Origin: Allantophomopsis cytisporea
Taxonomy: Eukaryota > Ascomycota > Leotiomycetes > Phacidiales > Phacidiaceae
Direction: 5' to 3'
Assembly (NCBI GenBank): GCA_024752435.1
Contig: CP103021.1
Location: 372,001-436,000, forward strand
Length of the DNA: 64,000 bases
Position numbers and translations under genes: made by a program
The notes under the pieces: model-generated
What the model was told of the DNA's origin: nothing
The model's database searches: none
What the model saw: the letters and a program-made list of their open reading frames with translations, nothing else
Shown here: one piece after another, positions 23,051 through 33,919 of the stretch
How positions within the stretch are numbered: the first letter of the stretch is position 1
Layout: each line of letters begins with the position of its first letter

Positions 23051-24240
23051 GATGAAAGACAACGTAGTGATTTGTAGTGAAGTGCTAAAGTGGTCTTCCC
23101 TTGGTCAAGTCTGGTAGAGGCACTGGTAGAGGCACTGGCAGGTTCAATACTGCCCAGTGGTATGTGTCACTGGATATGTGTAACGAATGAGAAAAAATAG
23201 CACGATGGGCGTGGAGGTTTGCTTGTTGTTTTGCGGGCAGGAAAGCGGAACAGGTCTGTTTGCAGCGATCGATAACCTCAGCTCTATCTACTAAGCAGTT
23301 TCTTAGTGGTCCTGCACCAGACGACCCAACGCAGGTTCGATGAGAGATCCAACAATACAGAGCTCCACGATCGATACAAACAGATCTCTTACCAACTCTC
23401 GGGACTTCCGGTTTACCTCGAGGACTCTCTAGAAATCTGGCTTAAGGAGGACCTTTTTTGATTTTTTTTGATTGATGCTTTTGCTTGACCGTCGCTTTTG
23501 TCTTCGATATAATTGCATTTAAGCAAACCTTGTATCCCACTCTCGGAGCTATTAAGCTCGCATGACAGTCTGGATGATGGCGTAAGGCGCGCCCGGGGAG
23601 ATTGTTCACTCTTTGAATGAAGAACCAAAAAAAGTCTACATACGAAAATACGACCCAAATGGCTGCAACCGAGGAATGCGGTGGTATTTGCAAGATCTCG
23701 ACCATACTGTGTAAATTATATGGAGGTAGCTGACATTACACATATGAGCAGGAACGTAATAGCGTACTTTTCACTATAATAATGTACAAGCAGCAATTAC
23801 ACGGAGATACTCGACTGAAAAAGAAAGAGAACAAAAGCGTCGCTTTTGTAATCTATTCAAATAATAAATTGCTACAATTTATTCCCATATGAAAGCTCAG
23901 GAACATGACTCAAAGAATTTGCAGTCCATCTATTTAGGGACAAACAAGCTTTTCGAATATTTCTCTCCAGAACGCATAACGAATAAGGCCTCAAGAGAGC
24001 ACTTTGTACCTCCTCGGTGCTACTAAAACGGTCTGCGAATCTCTCTTTGGGTCGTCGTCAACAGTCTCACAGAACACAGGTCCCACAGAGGTCTTGCCCA
24101 AACTACTCAACACAGACGAAATTATCCAAGCCTTCGCCCCAAACACCACTTACGAGGTTCCTTTTGCCCCCGAAAGGTTAATTTCACTTGATTGTCCAGG
24201 AAAATTCGTTAATCGTTTGTCCGTGTGAGAGAGTTTGTCT
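23051..24240. other. Intergenic region upstream of the ADAL gene
   Basis: This region holds the ADAL promoter (-) and then non-coding sequence. A short plus-strand frame at 24004-24228 lacks an ATG start and a recognisable match. On the minus strand two overlapping frames (23413-23705) look like chance ORFs. The tandem phrase gtagaggcactg near 23112-23140 is a small imperfect repeat. Confidence 0.4.
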
Positions 24241-24319
24241 GTGTCCTCGATGGATGCCTATATTATTGTTCTTGCTTGTATTGTACATACTTTGTGCAGA
24301 AGTATTAGTATGTCAGCTC

Positions 24320-24347
24320 TTGGTACTTGGTACTTGGTACTTGGTAC
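24320..24347. repeat. Tandem repeat (TTGGTAC)x4
   Basis: Four perfect head-to-tail copies of TTGGTAC lie in intergenic DNA. Confidence 0.95.
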
Positions 24348-24790
24348 TCCACATCTCTGGACTAGGGTAAAAGGCAGTCGACGGGCTTTAGTTGGTCTAT
24401 TTTTCTTTTTTTGATGATATTTGATGGCTCCTTCTATCGGCTTTTGCATGTCGGTATCGGCGGTTTGATTTGTCCTTTTTTTCTCTCTCTTCAATTTGTG
24501 TTTAAGAGGGGGTGGGCAAGACAGACAAACCCCCTAGTCGAGGCGTCCCTGACTCGTCCCATGATTCGTCTCCTGCGGCTGTTCATCCGTTGGTGTTCCA
24601 TGGTCAAAGCGCATGATCGAAGTGTGCCCCTTGGCCAAAGAACCCGCTTCTTCCATACTTCTATCATCCAAAGATGTTCATGGATGGTGTGGAGAGAGAT
24701 GAGCAGTTGAGGATCACCCGTGCTGTAGTAAGTAGTACATAGAGTAAACCTGTATCATGAAATAATGCTTCGAATTTTAAATAAAGACTT

Positions 24791-24809
24791 CATCATCATC
24801 ATCATCATC
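24791..24809. repeat. Microsatellite (CAT)n
   Basis: Six perfect CAT units plus one base, in intergenic DNA. Confidence 0.95.
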
Positions 24810-26264
24810 CTTGTCTATACACTCTATTGCTTATTCATATTTCGTATGCTCCCCTCGTCCGAGTGACTCCCATCCTCTCACTCATTTATATTTGACCTCT
24901 TCTACATTCCCCCCTGCCCCATGGCTCTGGGAATCGCGGCTGGCGGTAAAAGTCCATGGGGTTTTCACTGCTAAGCGTACGAATGATTGGTAATGGCGAT
25001 TCTGTGCCTGAGCATAACAAGTAAGGTACGGGATGAAGAGAGGGAGATCAACGCCTGGTAATTGTCTGCTGGGTCTTTTCATCTCTGTCTTCGTCTCCAC
25101 GTATTCAATGCTGTCCGGCCGTGCAATTTCGCCTGCTCAGAACCCTTGTGCAAGAGGGGGGACATAAGTGGGAAGAAGAAGCGTCAGAAGCACCAAAGCC
25201 CCCGAAGGCGTGAGTAGGCGTGGAGTCTCTGAGGGAAGGCCGTAGTTACGGGGTGAGTACCGTACCGTACCGCCACGCACGTACGTATTTTTTTTTTTAC
25301 TGGCACTGTACTTTTGGTGTATGCACATCAACTAGATTTCCCTACTCCACCAAGCTCCGTATCTTTCTCCGTTAAAGGGCAGAAGAGCACGAAGGGGCTT
25401 TCGGGTCCTTGACTGTATTATTACCGATGAAGCGCAGCCAAGCACAATGGTGACCGCCTCGGACCAGATGCTGTAGGTTCTGGTACTTGGAATAAGAAGG
25501 GTTGGTAAAGTACATATGAAGTAGAGTTTCCGCGGATTATTCGTCGTCTCTGAGGTTAATTTGCACCACCAACCCCATATCAGTACATGAGAGGTGTGAG
25601 AGGGGCAGGCATAGCGTGAGAGCGCATATGGTGGTAATACGGCGGAGAAAGTATCCTCAATTCGGTGGTGGTTTGGTGGTTGGATTGCGCAACATCTGCA
25701 GTTTCTCATGATGCAGCCCGAGAAGTTTGATCTGCAATATTCCGACAGTCAACTGCAAGACAGCACTGTATGTGATGACGGCTTGGTACGGTCCTTTTGG
25801 GGTTGCTGTCATTACAGTACGAAGTATTGATTGATGCAGGGCCACGATGATCTGCAAAGGGACAAGAATGTTAATGTCAATGAAGGGAGATGTCGCAAGC
25901 GCTTTGAATGTGCATATGTACATACATACAGATACATACTACAGCCAGCATACACATGCACAGACTGCCATTGCTACATCGTGACATCGTGGAGACGTCT
26001 TGTCGGTGTATGGGGTGGATATTTGTACATATGTACACAGTACATGTGCATGTGTGTGTGTGTGCATGCGGGCTACTGTGCCACGATCTGGCGTTTGTCC
26101 GCTCCCTTCAAGCATTCGATGGTCGATTTTTTTGATGGCTGATGAGATTAGGTGCAATAATGTCTGGAGCTCTTTCGGAGAATGTCTTTGTGCAACGCGC
26201 ATTATCGACAAGTGCCTTTTTAAACTCCGATTGTACAAAGGTAAATATGTAGGTCAGTAAGTAA

Positions 26265-26284
26265 GTATGTATGTATGTATGTAT
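26265..26284. repeat. Microsatellite (GTAT)x5
   Basis: Five perfect GTAT units, flanked by degenerate GTAA/TACA units. The same region later carries its complementary-looking CATA array. Confidence 0.95.
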
Positions 26285-26400
26285 ACACATACAGTATATG
26301 TATGGGAACGGTGAAGCATGGGAGAGTCGTGAGATGAAGTCAAGATGACTGCTGAATGCAAGTGTAATGTCAATCAATGGTGCTTGAATAGACTGAGGTA

Positions 26401-26420
26401 CATACATACATACATACATA
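26401..26420. repeat. Microsatellite (CATA)x5
   Basis: Five perfect CATA units. Together with the GTAT array about 120 bp upstream it could pair as the arms of a loose inverted repeat, since TATG/CATA are complementary. Confidence 0.95.
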
Positions 26421-26453
26421 CGGAGTGCAGTACAGTCAGTATTGGGGAGGGAC

Positions 26454-26472
26454 TGAATGAATGAATGAATGA
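26454..26472. repeat. Microsatellite (TGAA)n
   Basis: Four perfect TGAA units plus a partial unit. Confidence 0.9.
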
Positions 26473-26893
26473 GGGGTTACTCTTCTCATCCTCCTCTCTC
26501 CCATTCTGTTGCTACTCTTATTCTTGTACTCTCCGATATTGCTACTTTTCTTTATATGACAATTATTTTGGGTATAAATCTATTATGTTTCCTAATACGA
26601 ATATATATATGCTCTTGTCACTGTCTCTTGTGTCATTGACAATTTCTCCTCCGTTGACAAACACGGAGTTATCCTTAAACTACTACTCCATACTCCATAT
26701 TAATGTACATACATTCAAGATTAATTCTACCTACTTAACTTACCCCCTCAAACTCCGTGCGTCAAGTCTCTTTCGGTCTGTATTCTCGCATCTATGGATG
26801 AATACTCACTCTTCCTCTATTCAGTACTATCAGCTGTATACTGCGTGGTCCTCTCTCATTCTCTACTCTTCCTTGGGTACATCTACTCTCTCT

Positions 26894-26940
26894 CACTCAC
26901 TCACTCACTCACTCTGACTCTCTCTCTCTCTCTCTCTCTC
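26894..26940. repeat. Compound microsatellite (CACT)n-(CT)n
   Basis: About five CACT units are followed, after a short TGA interruption, by eleven CT units. A short ORF spanning it (26465-26917) encodes only low-complexity Ser/Thr/Leu sequence and is not a gene. Confidence 0.9.
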
Positions 26941-27618
26941 TTCCTCTCTCACCTCCCTTCACTCCCTTTCAATCGTGACTGTAGAATAAATAATCCCTAT
27001 GAACAGCAGAACAAATAACCCACAAATACATCGACTACTGTACATAAATAACTACTGCTTGATGTGATCTGCGCTGCCACCGTCTGCTCAATGTGCAATT
27101 CAGTACTAAGAGTAGGGGCCTCAGTACTCCAAGCCCGCCCCTGTCCTTCACCCATTTTCACTGTGCAAGGTGCTCTAAGCTGCTCTAAGCTATCGTAGTG
27201 CGCGCGGCCTAACCCAATACAGTACCGCTAAGAGAACCTCCCAATGAACCCGAACCTGGCGAAGGCCTGCGGACGCTCCAGCTTGGCCGTGAATCTGACC
27301 TGACGAAAGGACCTCCTGCAACCCTTCAACCAGACACCAACTTACAATTCTCTTCCACCTCCCAAAAACTCAACATCAACATCAACATCAATCAACCTTC
27401 CCCAACCCGACCTCGACCACTCGACTCAATCATCCTCATCTATTCTGATTCCATTGCGGGCAGGCCGTGTCGCTTCAATTACGCTCACTATTTTGTTCTT
27501 GTCTGGCGGACAACACTCAATTCGTCGTTCCTCATCGAGGTGCCCCTAATCTTTCCGCTCAGCCAATTTCAACCTCCACGAACCACTTTCATTCACCAAC
27601 ACCTCGCCATTATACAAG

Positions 27619-29026
27619 ATGTCGAACGATGTTTCGCCAGAGGCGATGCAATCGCGCATCCAGCAAGCACGACGCGAAGCTGAGACTTTGAAAGATAGAA
27701 TAAAGCGCAAGAAGGATGAGTTGGCGGACACGACCCGTAAGTGACCATCTCTACCAAACACTCCGCGGGCGTCGAGAACAATACAACAGCATATCCTCGC
27801 GTTTGCTGCGGTCTCATAGCTCGTGGAACTGGTGCAATGAAGCCTCAATCTCGCGTCGATCCATCCAACCTTCATGTCACTAACCCTTATCTACAGTTCG
27901 CAATGTTGCCCAACAACAGCAGGATCCTCTCCCAAAGAACCAAATGATGAAGACTAAGAAGACCCTCAAGGGCCATCTCGCAAAGATTTACGCTATGCAC
28001 TGGTCAACGGATAGAAGACACCTTGTATCGGCATCACAAGATGGAAAGCTCATTATCTGGGACGCCTACACTACCAACAAAGTCCACGCCATTCCCCTGC
28101 GATCCTCATGGGTTATGACCTGTGCGTATGCGCCAAGTGGTAACTATGTTGCCTGTGGTGGTCTCGACAACATTTGTTCTATTTACAACCTCAACTCCAA
28201 CAGGGACGGACCAACCAGAGTTGCACGGGAGTTGTCTGGTCACTCAGGATACCTTTCCTGCTGTAGATTCATCAACGACCGTAGCATCCTTACGTCCTCT
28301 GGTGATATGACCTGTATGAAGTGGGATGTCGAGACTGGTTCCAAGGTTACAGAGTTTGCCGACCACTTGGGAGATGTTATGAGCATTTCCATCAACCCAA
28401 CCAACCAGAACACATTCATCTCCGGTGCTTGTGACGCTTTCGCAAAGCTTTGGGATATCCGTGCCGGAAAGGCCGTTCAGACCTTCGCTGGTCACGAATC
28501 TGATATCAACGCCATTCAATTCTTCCCAGACGGTCACTCTTTCGTCACTGGTTCCGATGATGCTACCTGCCGTCTCTTTGATATCCGCGCTGACCGAGAA
28601 CTCAACCAATACGGTGTAAGTTTTTTCCTACTTGAAACATCAAGAATCAAGATCTTGCGAATGGGAGCTGATCTTTACTTTAGTCCGAGGCCATCCTCTG
28701 CGGTATTACCTCCGTTGCCACCTCCGTTTCCGGAAGACTTCTTTTCGCCGGTTACGACGACTTTGAGTGCAAGGTATGTAACATGCTCAACGAATTACTG
28801 GCAGGGAATCGAGTACTAACAAAATCTAGGTCTGGGATATTACTCGTGGAGAGAAGGTTGGATCTTTGGTCGGTCACGACAACCGTGTCAGTTGCTTGGG
28901 TGTCAGCAACGATGGCATGTCTTTGTGTACTGGATCCTGGGATTCCTTGGTAAGTCAACTTGTGTCTCGAAAACCCTCAATAAACATATCTAACACACAA
29001 TCTAGCTCAAAGTCTGGGCCATGTAA
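27619..29026 (+). CDS. Heterotrimeric G-protein beta subunit (WD40)
   Basis: Exons 27619-27736, 27897-28615, 28684-28773, 28830-28949 and 29006-29026 give 355 aa, the normal length for fungal G beta. The N-terminus (MSNDVSPEAMQSRIQQARRE) is the coiled-coil helix that pairs with G gamma. It is followed by seven WD repeats with GH...WD spacing, for example the repeat beginning LKGHLAKIYAMHWSTD and WDIRAGKAVQTFAGH. The last exon has only six codons and a stop, completing the final blade with LKVWAM. The protein binds G gamma and G alpha at the plasma membrane and passes signals controlling mating, growth and virulence in fungi. Similar fungal genes are called gpb1, gnb-1, mgb1 or sfaD. A phosducin-like chaperone gene lies 4.9 kb downstream. 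Confidence 0.96.
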
Positions 29027-31342
29027 ACGCGTACCTATCAATCAACAGCTTCATCAAGTCCTTCCAGCATATCCTGAACGACTTACTCTCGATTCCCCAT
29101 ATAACGGCTTAGATGGCACAGACAGCCTCACTCTAATAACATCCCCCCGAAACGAAACCTCTTCTTCCTTTCACATTCGGCGTAGTCTGAACGACGATTT
29201 CACGAAGGAGCCTGCATATTTAGCGAAGCAGACGCTTTCACAGGTCAAACGATCTGGTCACAAGTTCCGTTGGGCTTCTGGCATCTGGTCGTGCATGTTT
29301 GATTCTTTGCACAATACTTTTCTTTTCCTTTTTTTTAATTTACTTTGTGCGTAGGGGTGGACATAACTGCATTGCTGCTGTTTACTGTTATTTTTTTGTC
29401 TCGACTCAACAAACCTCAACCAAATGATATCCTGCCGAGACACTTGAATTTCGTCAGCATACCAAATCCAATTACCTCATCAAACCCGAAATCCACAGTT
29501 TTCCTGGCATTTGGCCTCCATTTCTACTTGTGCAACTTCTTTTTTCCAGATTAAAAAAGCTTTCTATGTGTCTCGGCGGGTTATTTTCCTCTCACGTCAA
29601 GGTTTCCCAGGACGTCTCTTTTCTTCTTTTATTTCCTCCCCCTTTTCTTTCTTCTCTCGTCATGTTGTCCGATAGGGGTGTGTCGTTTTTTGTTATCATT
29701 GTTGTCGTTGTTACCCCCAGTCTTTTAGGGGTTACTGTGGATATAATCTGCTACCTGTACCAGAAGCCTACCGTCTTACCTCCTCTCTCTAGAAATCCTT
29801 TCCCCCATTTCAAGTCTTGTTTTTTATTGTTTTCCACACAAGGGCAGTTTTTCTCGATGGAGGGGTGAGTAGGCGGTACGTGCCAGCCAATATTTTCCTT
29901 TTTATAAACTCTTGTGCGGGGGTGGAGCTGAGGTTGCGTCGAGCGATGGGTTCTTGTATGGTCAGTCTGAGATAGGGCATATGAAGAACGTAAAGATTAA
30001 AAAAAAACCAGAACTACCGTGTGTTGAAATATGTGCTGTGACTCCCTTGTGACTTGTGAGCGGTATTGTGATGGGGTATAAGAGGGTGCGGTGACGGACT
30101 ATATGAGGTCTGTACGTGTGGTCGTGCAAGGTAGACCTTCGAAATCTCGAAACTGGAATCTTGGAACGTGAAACGTAGAAGGGGCATACTTGACGTCTTG
30201 AGAACCTTTCTTCCTCGGCTGATCCGGCCGACGAAGGATTCGAGTCCAGACACGGGAGCGTCTAGTCAACCACCTCGACGTTTCCAAAAATGCTTTCAGA
30301 AACCCCCAAAGAAAAGGTCCAAGGTGAATGCACCGTTCCGTCCATTTGGGTTCGTTTCGTTTCGTTTCGTTACCAGCCTGTGGGTTGCAATGTGCTTGAT
30401 GTTTCATGCGCAGGCCTTGCCCGACCTTATGTATTACTTGGTTGCCGTGGGGGCCTGGGGGGGGGAGTGCTGTGCCATGCCATGTCATTGGACTTTGGCA
30501 TGGCTTTGGCATCGTTTTGACTTTGGTGTTGGAGTGGGCGTTGCAGTTCTGGAAGTCTTCTGCGTCTAGCTCTGTGGCTCGGTTTAGTTTGAGGGGATGG
30601 GCTGGTGACCTGGTGGGAGGCGTGGATCGTCTTTCGGTCTATGTTTGTGTTTTGGATGGTTCATTTTGTTGGTGGTCACTGGCGTGCTCGTGGATGCGTG
30701 ATTGAGTGCTCTTGTACGTACTCTGCGTGTTAGTTGAGTTGACGAGATGGGGATTGAGATGGATTCGAAACGTCATGGACTTGAGATGATGTAACGAGTT
30801 GGTTGTCGATGGCGATGCTATATGGTATTGCCGACGTCTACTTGAAAACTTGAATGATGGATCGACTTAATACACTCTTTTGATAGCCCACTTCGCTCGG
30901 CTTGATCTGCCTACATTCGCGTCTATGTCAAGAGGTCAAGATGATTTGCCAGATATAGTCCCCATTCAGCTCGTCATGTGCCTGCGCCAAGTCTAAGCAA
31001 GTGCAAGTGCTATTGTTTGTAGATCTAACATCTGACATGCACTGCCTTCATTCCTACTCACTTCACGTCAGCTTGTGGCAGTCACTCGATATGTTTCACT
31101 GCCACTACAATCTCTGATAGTTCTATGTTCCACAGCTCTACACCATACTCATCCTCCAAGTTGGTCTCGTGCCAAGGTCAAGTAAAGTAAGTATCTGATA
31201 ATCTTGTCTTGATTCAGAATCTAAACCAGGCCAAGCCCGAAATCATCAAGTCCCAGGCTCGATCGAGCTTCTCGGTCTTTCTGATCTCGGCGTCGAGGAC
31301 ATGTTGGGTATGGTAGAGGAGGGCGGTGGATTAAGGTAAGGT

Positions 31343-31370
31343 ACTGACTGACTGACTGACTGACTGACTG
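31343..31370. repeat. Microsatellite (ACTG)x7
   Basis: Seven perfect ACTG units in intergenic DNA. Confidence 0.97.
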
Positions 31371-31801
31371 AAAACTGCTGCTAATACACCCTGATCTACA
31401 AGATCGTCCATCGTGTCAATGCCTTACCAAATTATGCCTAGCATAGCTATTTCCGTCCTGTCACATACCTTCTTCCCCTCGCGCTCACCAATCTTGGTCG
31501 CTGTCCTTCATTTTCTCCTCAGATTAAACTTTGCCAGTCTCCCAATCCTCGGCGCACAACAGTATGCCATCACAGTAACCCATACCCAATTCCCTCGTAG
31601 ACGTCTCACTTCAAGAGTCCTAATCAAACAGCATAATGATCCCCTCACCTCAGTTCACCTCACTCAAACACTCCCCAGAAGAACACATCATCTTCCCTGC
31701 CTGCGCCAAGGTATCCCTCCGATGTCCCCATCTATAAGGCTTACCGACTTTCCCCCGTCCCGGTCGGGTCTAGCCCACGCACCAGTCCAGATAAGGCCGC
31801 G

Positions 31802-31930
31802 CTAGTCCCGTATCTCGATTTCGAAACAACAGGCTGCCTCTTCAGTCGGGGCACAGGCAGGACAGTGAGCTTTGACTCTTTCGTGGTAACTCTCTTCATC
31901 GTAGTCCTCCTCAGCGTAGAATATTTTCAT
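31802..31930 (-). CDS. Candidate 42-residue small ORF with CPAC motif
   Basis: On the minus strand ATG at 31930 opens a 42-codon frame ending in TAG (31802-31804). The product starts MKIFYAEEDYDEESYHERV, then has a CPAC (CxxC) and a CC pair before an acidic tail. It is acidic and aromatic, unlike the Pro/Arg/His-rich chance frames around it, which is why I list it. The frame stays open upstream to 32101 with poor composition. No domain is recognised and no splice partner is obvious. It may be a small gene, a last exon, or chance. Confidence 0.25.
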   Translation of the reverse strand: MKIFYAEEDYDEESYHERVKAHCPACAPTEEAACCFEIEIRD

Positions 31931-32710
31931 AAGCCATGAGGAAGATTCTGTGAGACATCTGGACGGTTGGGGGGTGGTGTTGGGGAGTGCCAATGTTGCT
32001 TTTTGCTGGGCGGGCGGTTTTGTGTGATGAAGGATCTGATGAGAGACATGGAGAGAGAGAGAGGGAAGGATAGAACGTGTTGGTTGAAACTTTAATCTCA
32101 AACTTTCTTATGAGGTTTGGGAGTGAGGGTTGTATTGCACTTTGGGTTTTGGGCCGGAGTGCGTGGTTGTATGATGTTACTCTGCCTGCTTGCTATACCT
32201 TACCTTACTTTACAGAGAACTTGGATACCCCCCACGTATATGCGCATCCCTTATAGGCTTGAGGTGCAGCGCCTCATTGATTGCGAGGCAGGTGAGTATT
32301 TTCATATTGCTTTTCATCTGTACTATGCTTCGACATCAACGGCTGAAGAGAAGAGGGACTCGCTGCCGTGAATCTCGCAGCTCCAATGTAATTTACTTGG
32401 ACGCATGATACCGTCCGTCCCCTTCACCCGCAAAGCTTTCATGTATCTTATCTGCAGTATGAGAGTCGATACATACACGCTTTCGTCCTGGACTATTTCC
32501 CGTCTACTAACATAACCTGCTTTGGTATTAATCAGAGAGAGAAAAAACAAAATGAGGTGACTTGTGGTGTGTTAATGCACTGACTTGACTCATGTGCTAT
32601 GATACGTACCTAGGTAGGTAGATACAGTAGATCCCACTACGGTAAGGTGACGGCTGGACTGTGCTGCGGTTGTTTTGTCGCTGCTTCCGCGCTCTGCGTG
32701 TAGGGTCGCG

Positions 32711-32743
32711 TGTGAGTGAGTGTGAGTGAGTGTGAGTGTGTGT
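32711..32743. repeat. Imperfect (GTGA)/(GT) repeat
   Basis: Interleaved GTGAGTGA and TGTGAGTG units end in GTGTGTGT, in intergenic DNA. Confidence 0.85.
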
Positions 32744-32974
32744 TCCTGGGTGTGACGGCTGATGGCCGCTCACTGGGCTACAGGTTCTTAGTCCATTTTC
32801 TTGACTCTGGAGTCGGATCATTATTGTCGATCTTGTGAGAGAGCTGGGGGGTAGCGACAGTATGATTGATGTACGGCAGATTGTATACAATGAATGCAAT
32901 GATGGGGATGAGTTCATACCTTTGTGGTGTGCGGATATATGTTGTTGGACGGATGATATTCCAATCTTGAATGT

Positions 32975-33050
32975 ACTGTATATCTGTATGTATATTTGTA
33001 TGTATGTGTGTATTATGTATGTATATATGTATATATGTATATGTATTTAG
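32975..33050. repeat. Degenerate (TATG)/(TA) microsatellite
   Basis: About 75 bp of TGTATG, TATATG and TATA units. Overlapping frames here encode only Tyr/Cys/Ile/Met low-complexity sequence and are rejected as genes. Confidence 0.85.
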
Positions 33051-33184
33051 TACAATGCATCAAATACATGTACATATGTTGTTGATAGGAGAATACTTTC
33101 CGAGTAAATTCTACGCTTTCAGTTTAATTGTCTGCCTGTACTTCTCCTACATAAAATCCGGTGCGTCCATATACCATGTTCGTT

Positions 33185-33202
33185 TACTACTACTACTACT
33201 AC
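33185..33202. repeat. Microsatellite (TAC)x6
   Basis: Six TAC units in intergenic DNA about 0.7 kb upstream of the phosducin-like gene. Confidence 0.9.
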
Positions 33203-33686
33203 CACTCAATACTCACTCTCATACTGTAAACGAAGAAACAACAACACAAACACACAATGATAATCCAGTCTGCTTCTATCCTCACAAAACAAAAGATAAA
33301 GTTTCTAAATTAAAATCGATCGACATCATCAGACCATCCTCTTTGCTTTGACACTTCTTCCTTCGACCTTTTGGCCTACACCTACATATTCCTACGCGTG
33401 GCAATTGACATCACGTACACCCTTCATCCTCTCATTGCTGGGGTATCCCGTCGTTACGCAGACATTTGAAGTTTAGAAGCTTCCCTTTCTCTGTCAAGAT
33501 TGGGAAAGGTCATAAAAGGCACCGACTTTTCTGACCTCCTGAAACTGCACCATCCACTTTCTGACGAGGGCTAAGCAGACCAAAGACGGATCCACTTCCA
33601 TATTCAACAACTACATTGCTCCCTGGTTAAACTCTTGTCACTCTGGTCACTTTGGTCATTCCCCAAAAAAAGATCATTGACACCAG

Positions 33687-33705
33687 CATCATCATCATCA
33701 TCATC
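33687..33705. repeat. Microsatellite (CAT)n in the leader of the phosducin-like gene
   Basis: Six CAT units plus one base, about 215 bp upstream of the ATG at 33920 and probably within the promoter or 5' UTR. Confidence 0.85.
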
Positions 33706-33919
33706 ACTCATTCACCTCCTCGTCCAAACTTCCCTCACCACCTTCTCGAAACTCACCATCGAGAATCCCTACACACGCTCCTACCAACTCTTGTGACGCC
33801 CGCATTTTCCAAGCACATCCCAAAGCCACACCATACATACACACACTCCTGCATTCAGTCACTCTCACATCCTGACACTTTCGTCGCATATTTAATACTC
33901 CCCACATCCCGTTGCAATC

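Larger units (their letters stand above)
24241..27618. other. 3.4 kb gene-free, microsatellite-rich region upstream of the G beta gene
   Basis: No frame here has recognisable protein sequence. It carries a dense series of simple repeats, listed separately: a 7-bp tandem, CAT, GTAT, CATA, TGAA, CACT and CT arrays, a poly-T run near 25288-25299, and a duplicated 10-mer tgctctaagc at 27171-27190. The last 250 bp before the ATG at 27619 are rich in C/A and AACATC repeats (27365-27400), like a long 5' leader of a highly expressed gene. Confidence 0.55.
29027..33919. other. 4.9 kb gene-poor region between G beta and phosducin-like genes
   Basis: This holds the 3' region of the G beta gene and a long run of non-coding DNA with several simple repeats. 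Frames at 30099-30705 on both strands overlap each other and show no protein character. A 130-residue plus-strand frame (31413-31805) is Pro/His/Arg-rich and not recognised. One candidate small ORF at 31802-31930 (-) is listed separately. A homopolymer and pyrimidine-rich leader (33600-33900) precedes the phosducin-like gene. Confidence 0.45.

Noticed and set aside
23320..23350. GGTTCGATGAG, a possible tRNA B-box
   Set aside because: No matching A-box or foldable acceptor and anticodon stems nearby.
24004..24228. 74-codon plus-strand frame near the ADAL promoter
   Set aside because: No ATG start and no recognisable family; left as unassigned.
26465..26917. 150-codon plus-strand ORF
   Set aside because: Low-complexity Ser/Tyr/Leu/Thr sequence running into the CACT/CT microsatellite; not protein-like.
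30168..30705. Overlapping 76-133-codon plus-strand ORFs
   Set aside because: Three frames open in the same stretch because of Gly/Trp/Cys-rich composition; no domain and no supporting splice sites.
31413..31805. 130-codon plus-strand ORF
   Set aside because: Pro/Arg/His-rich chance frame without a recognised family or good start context.
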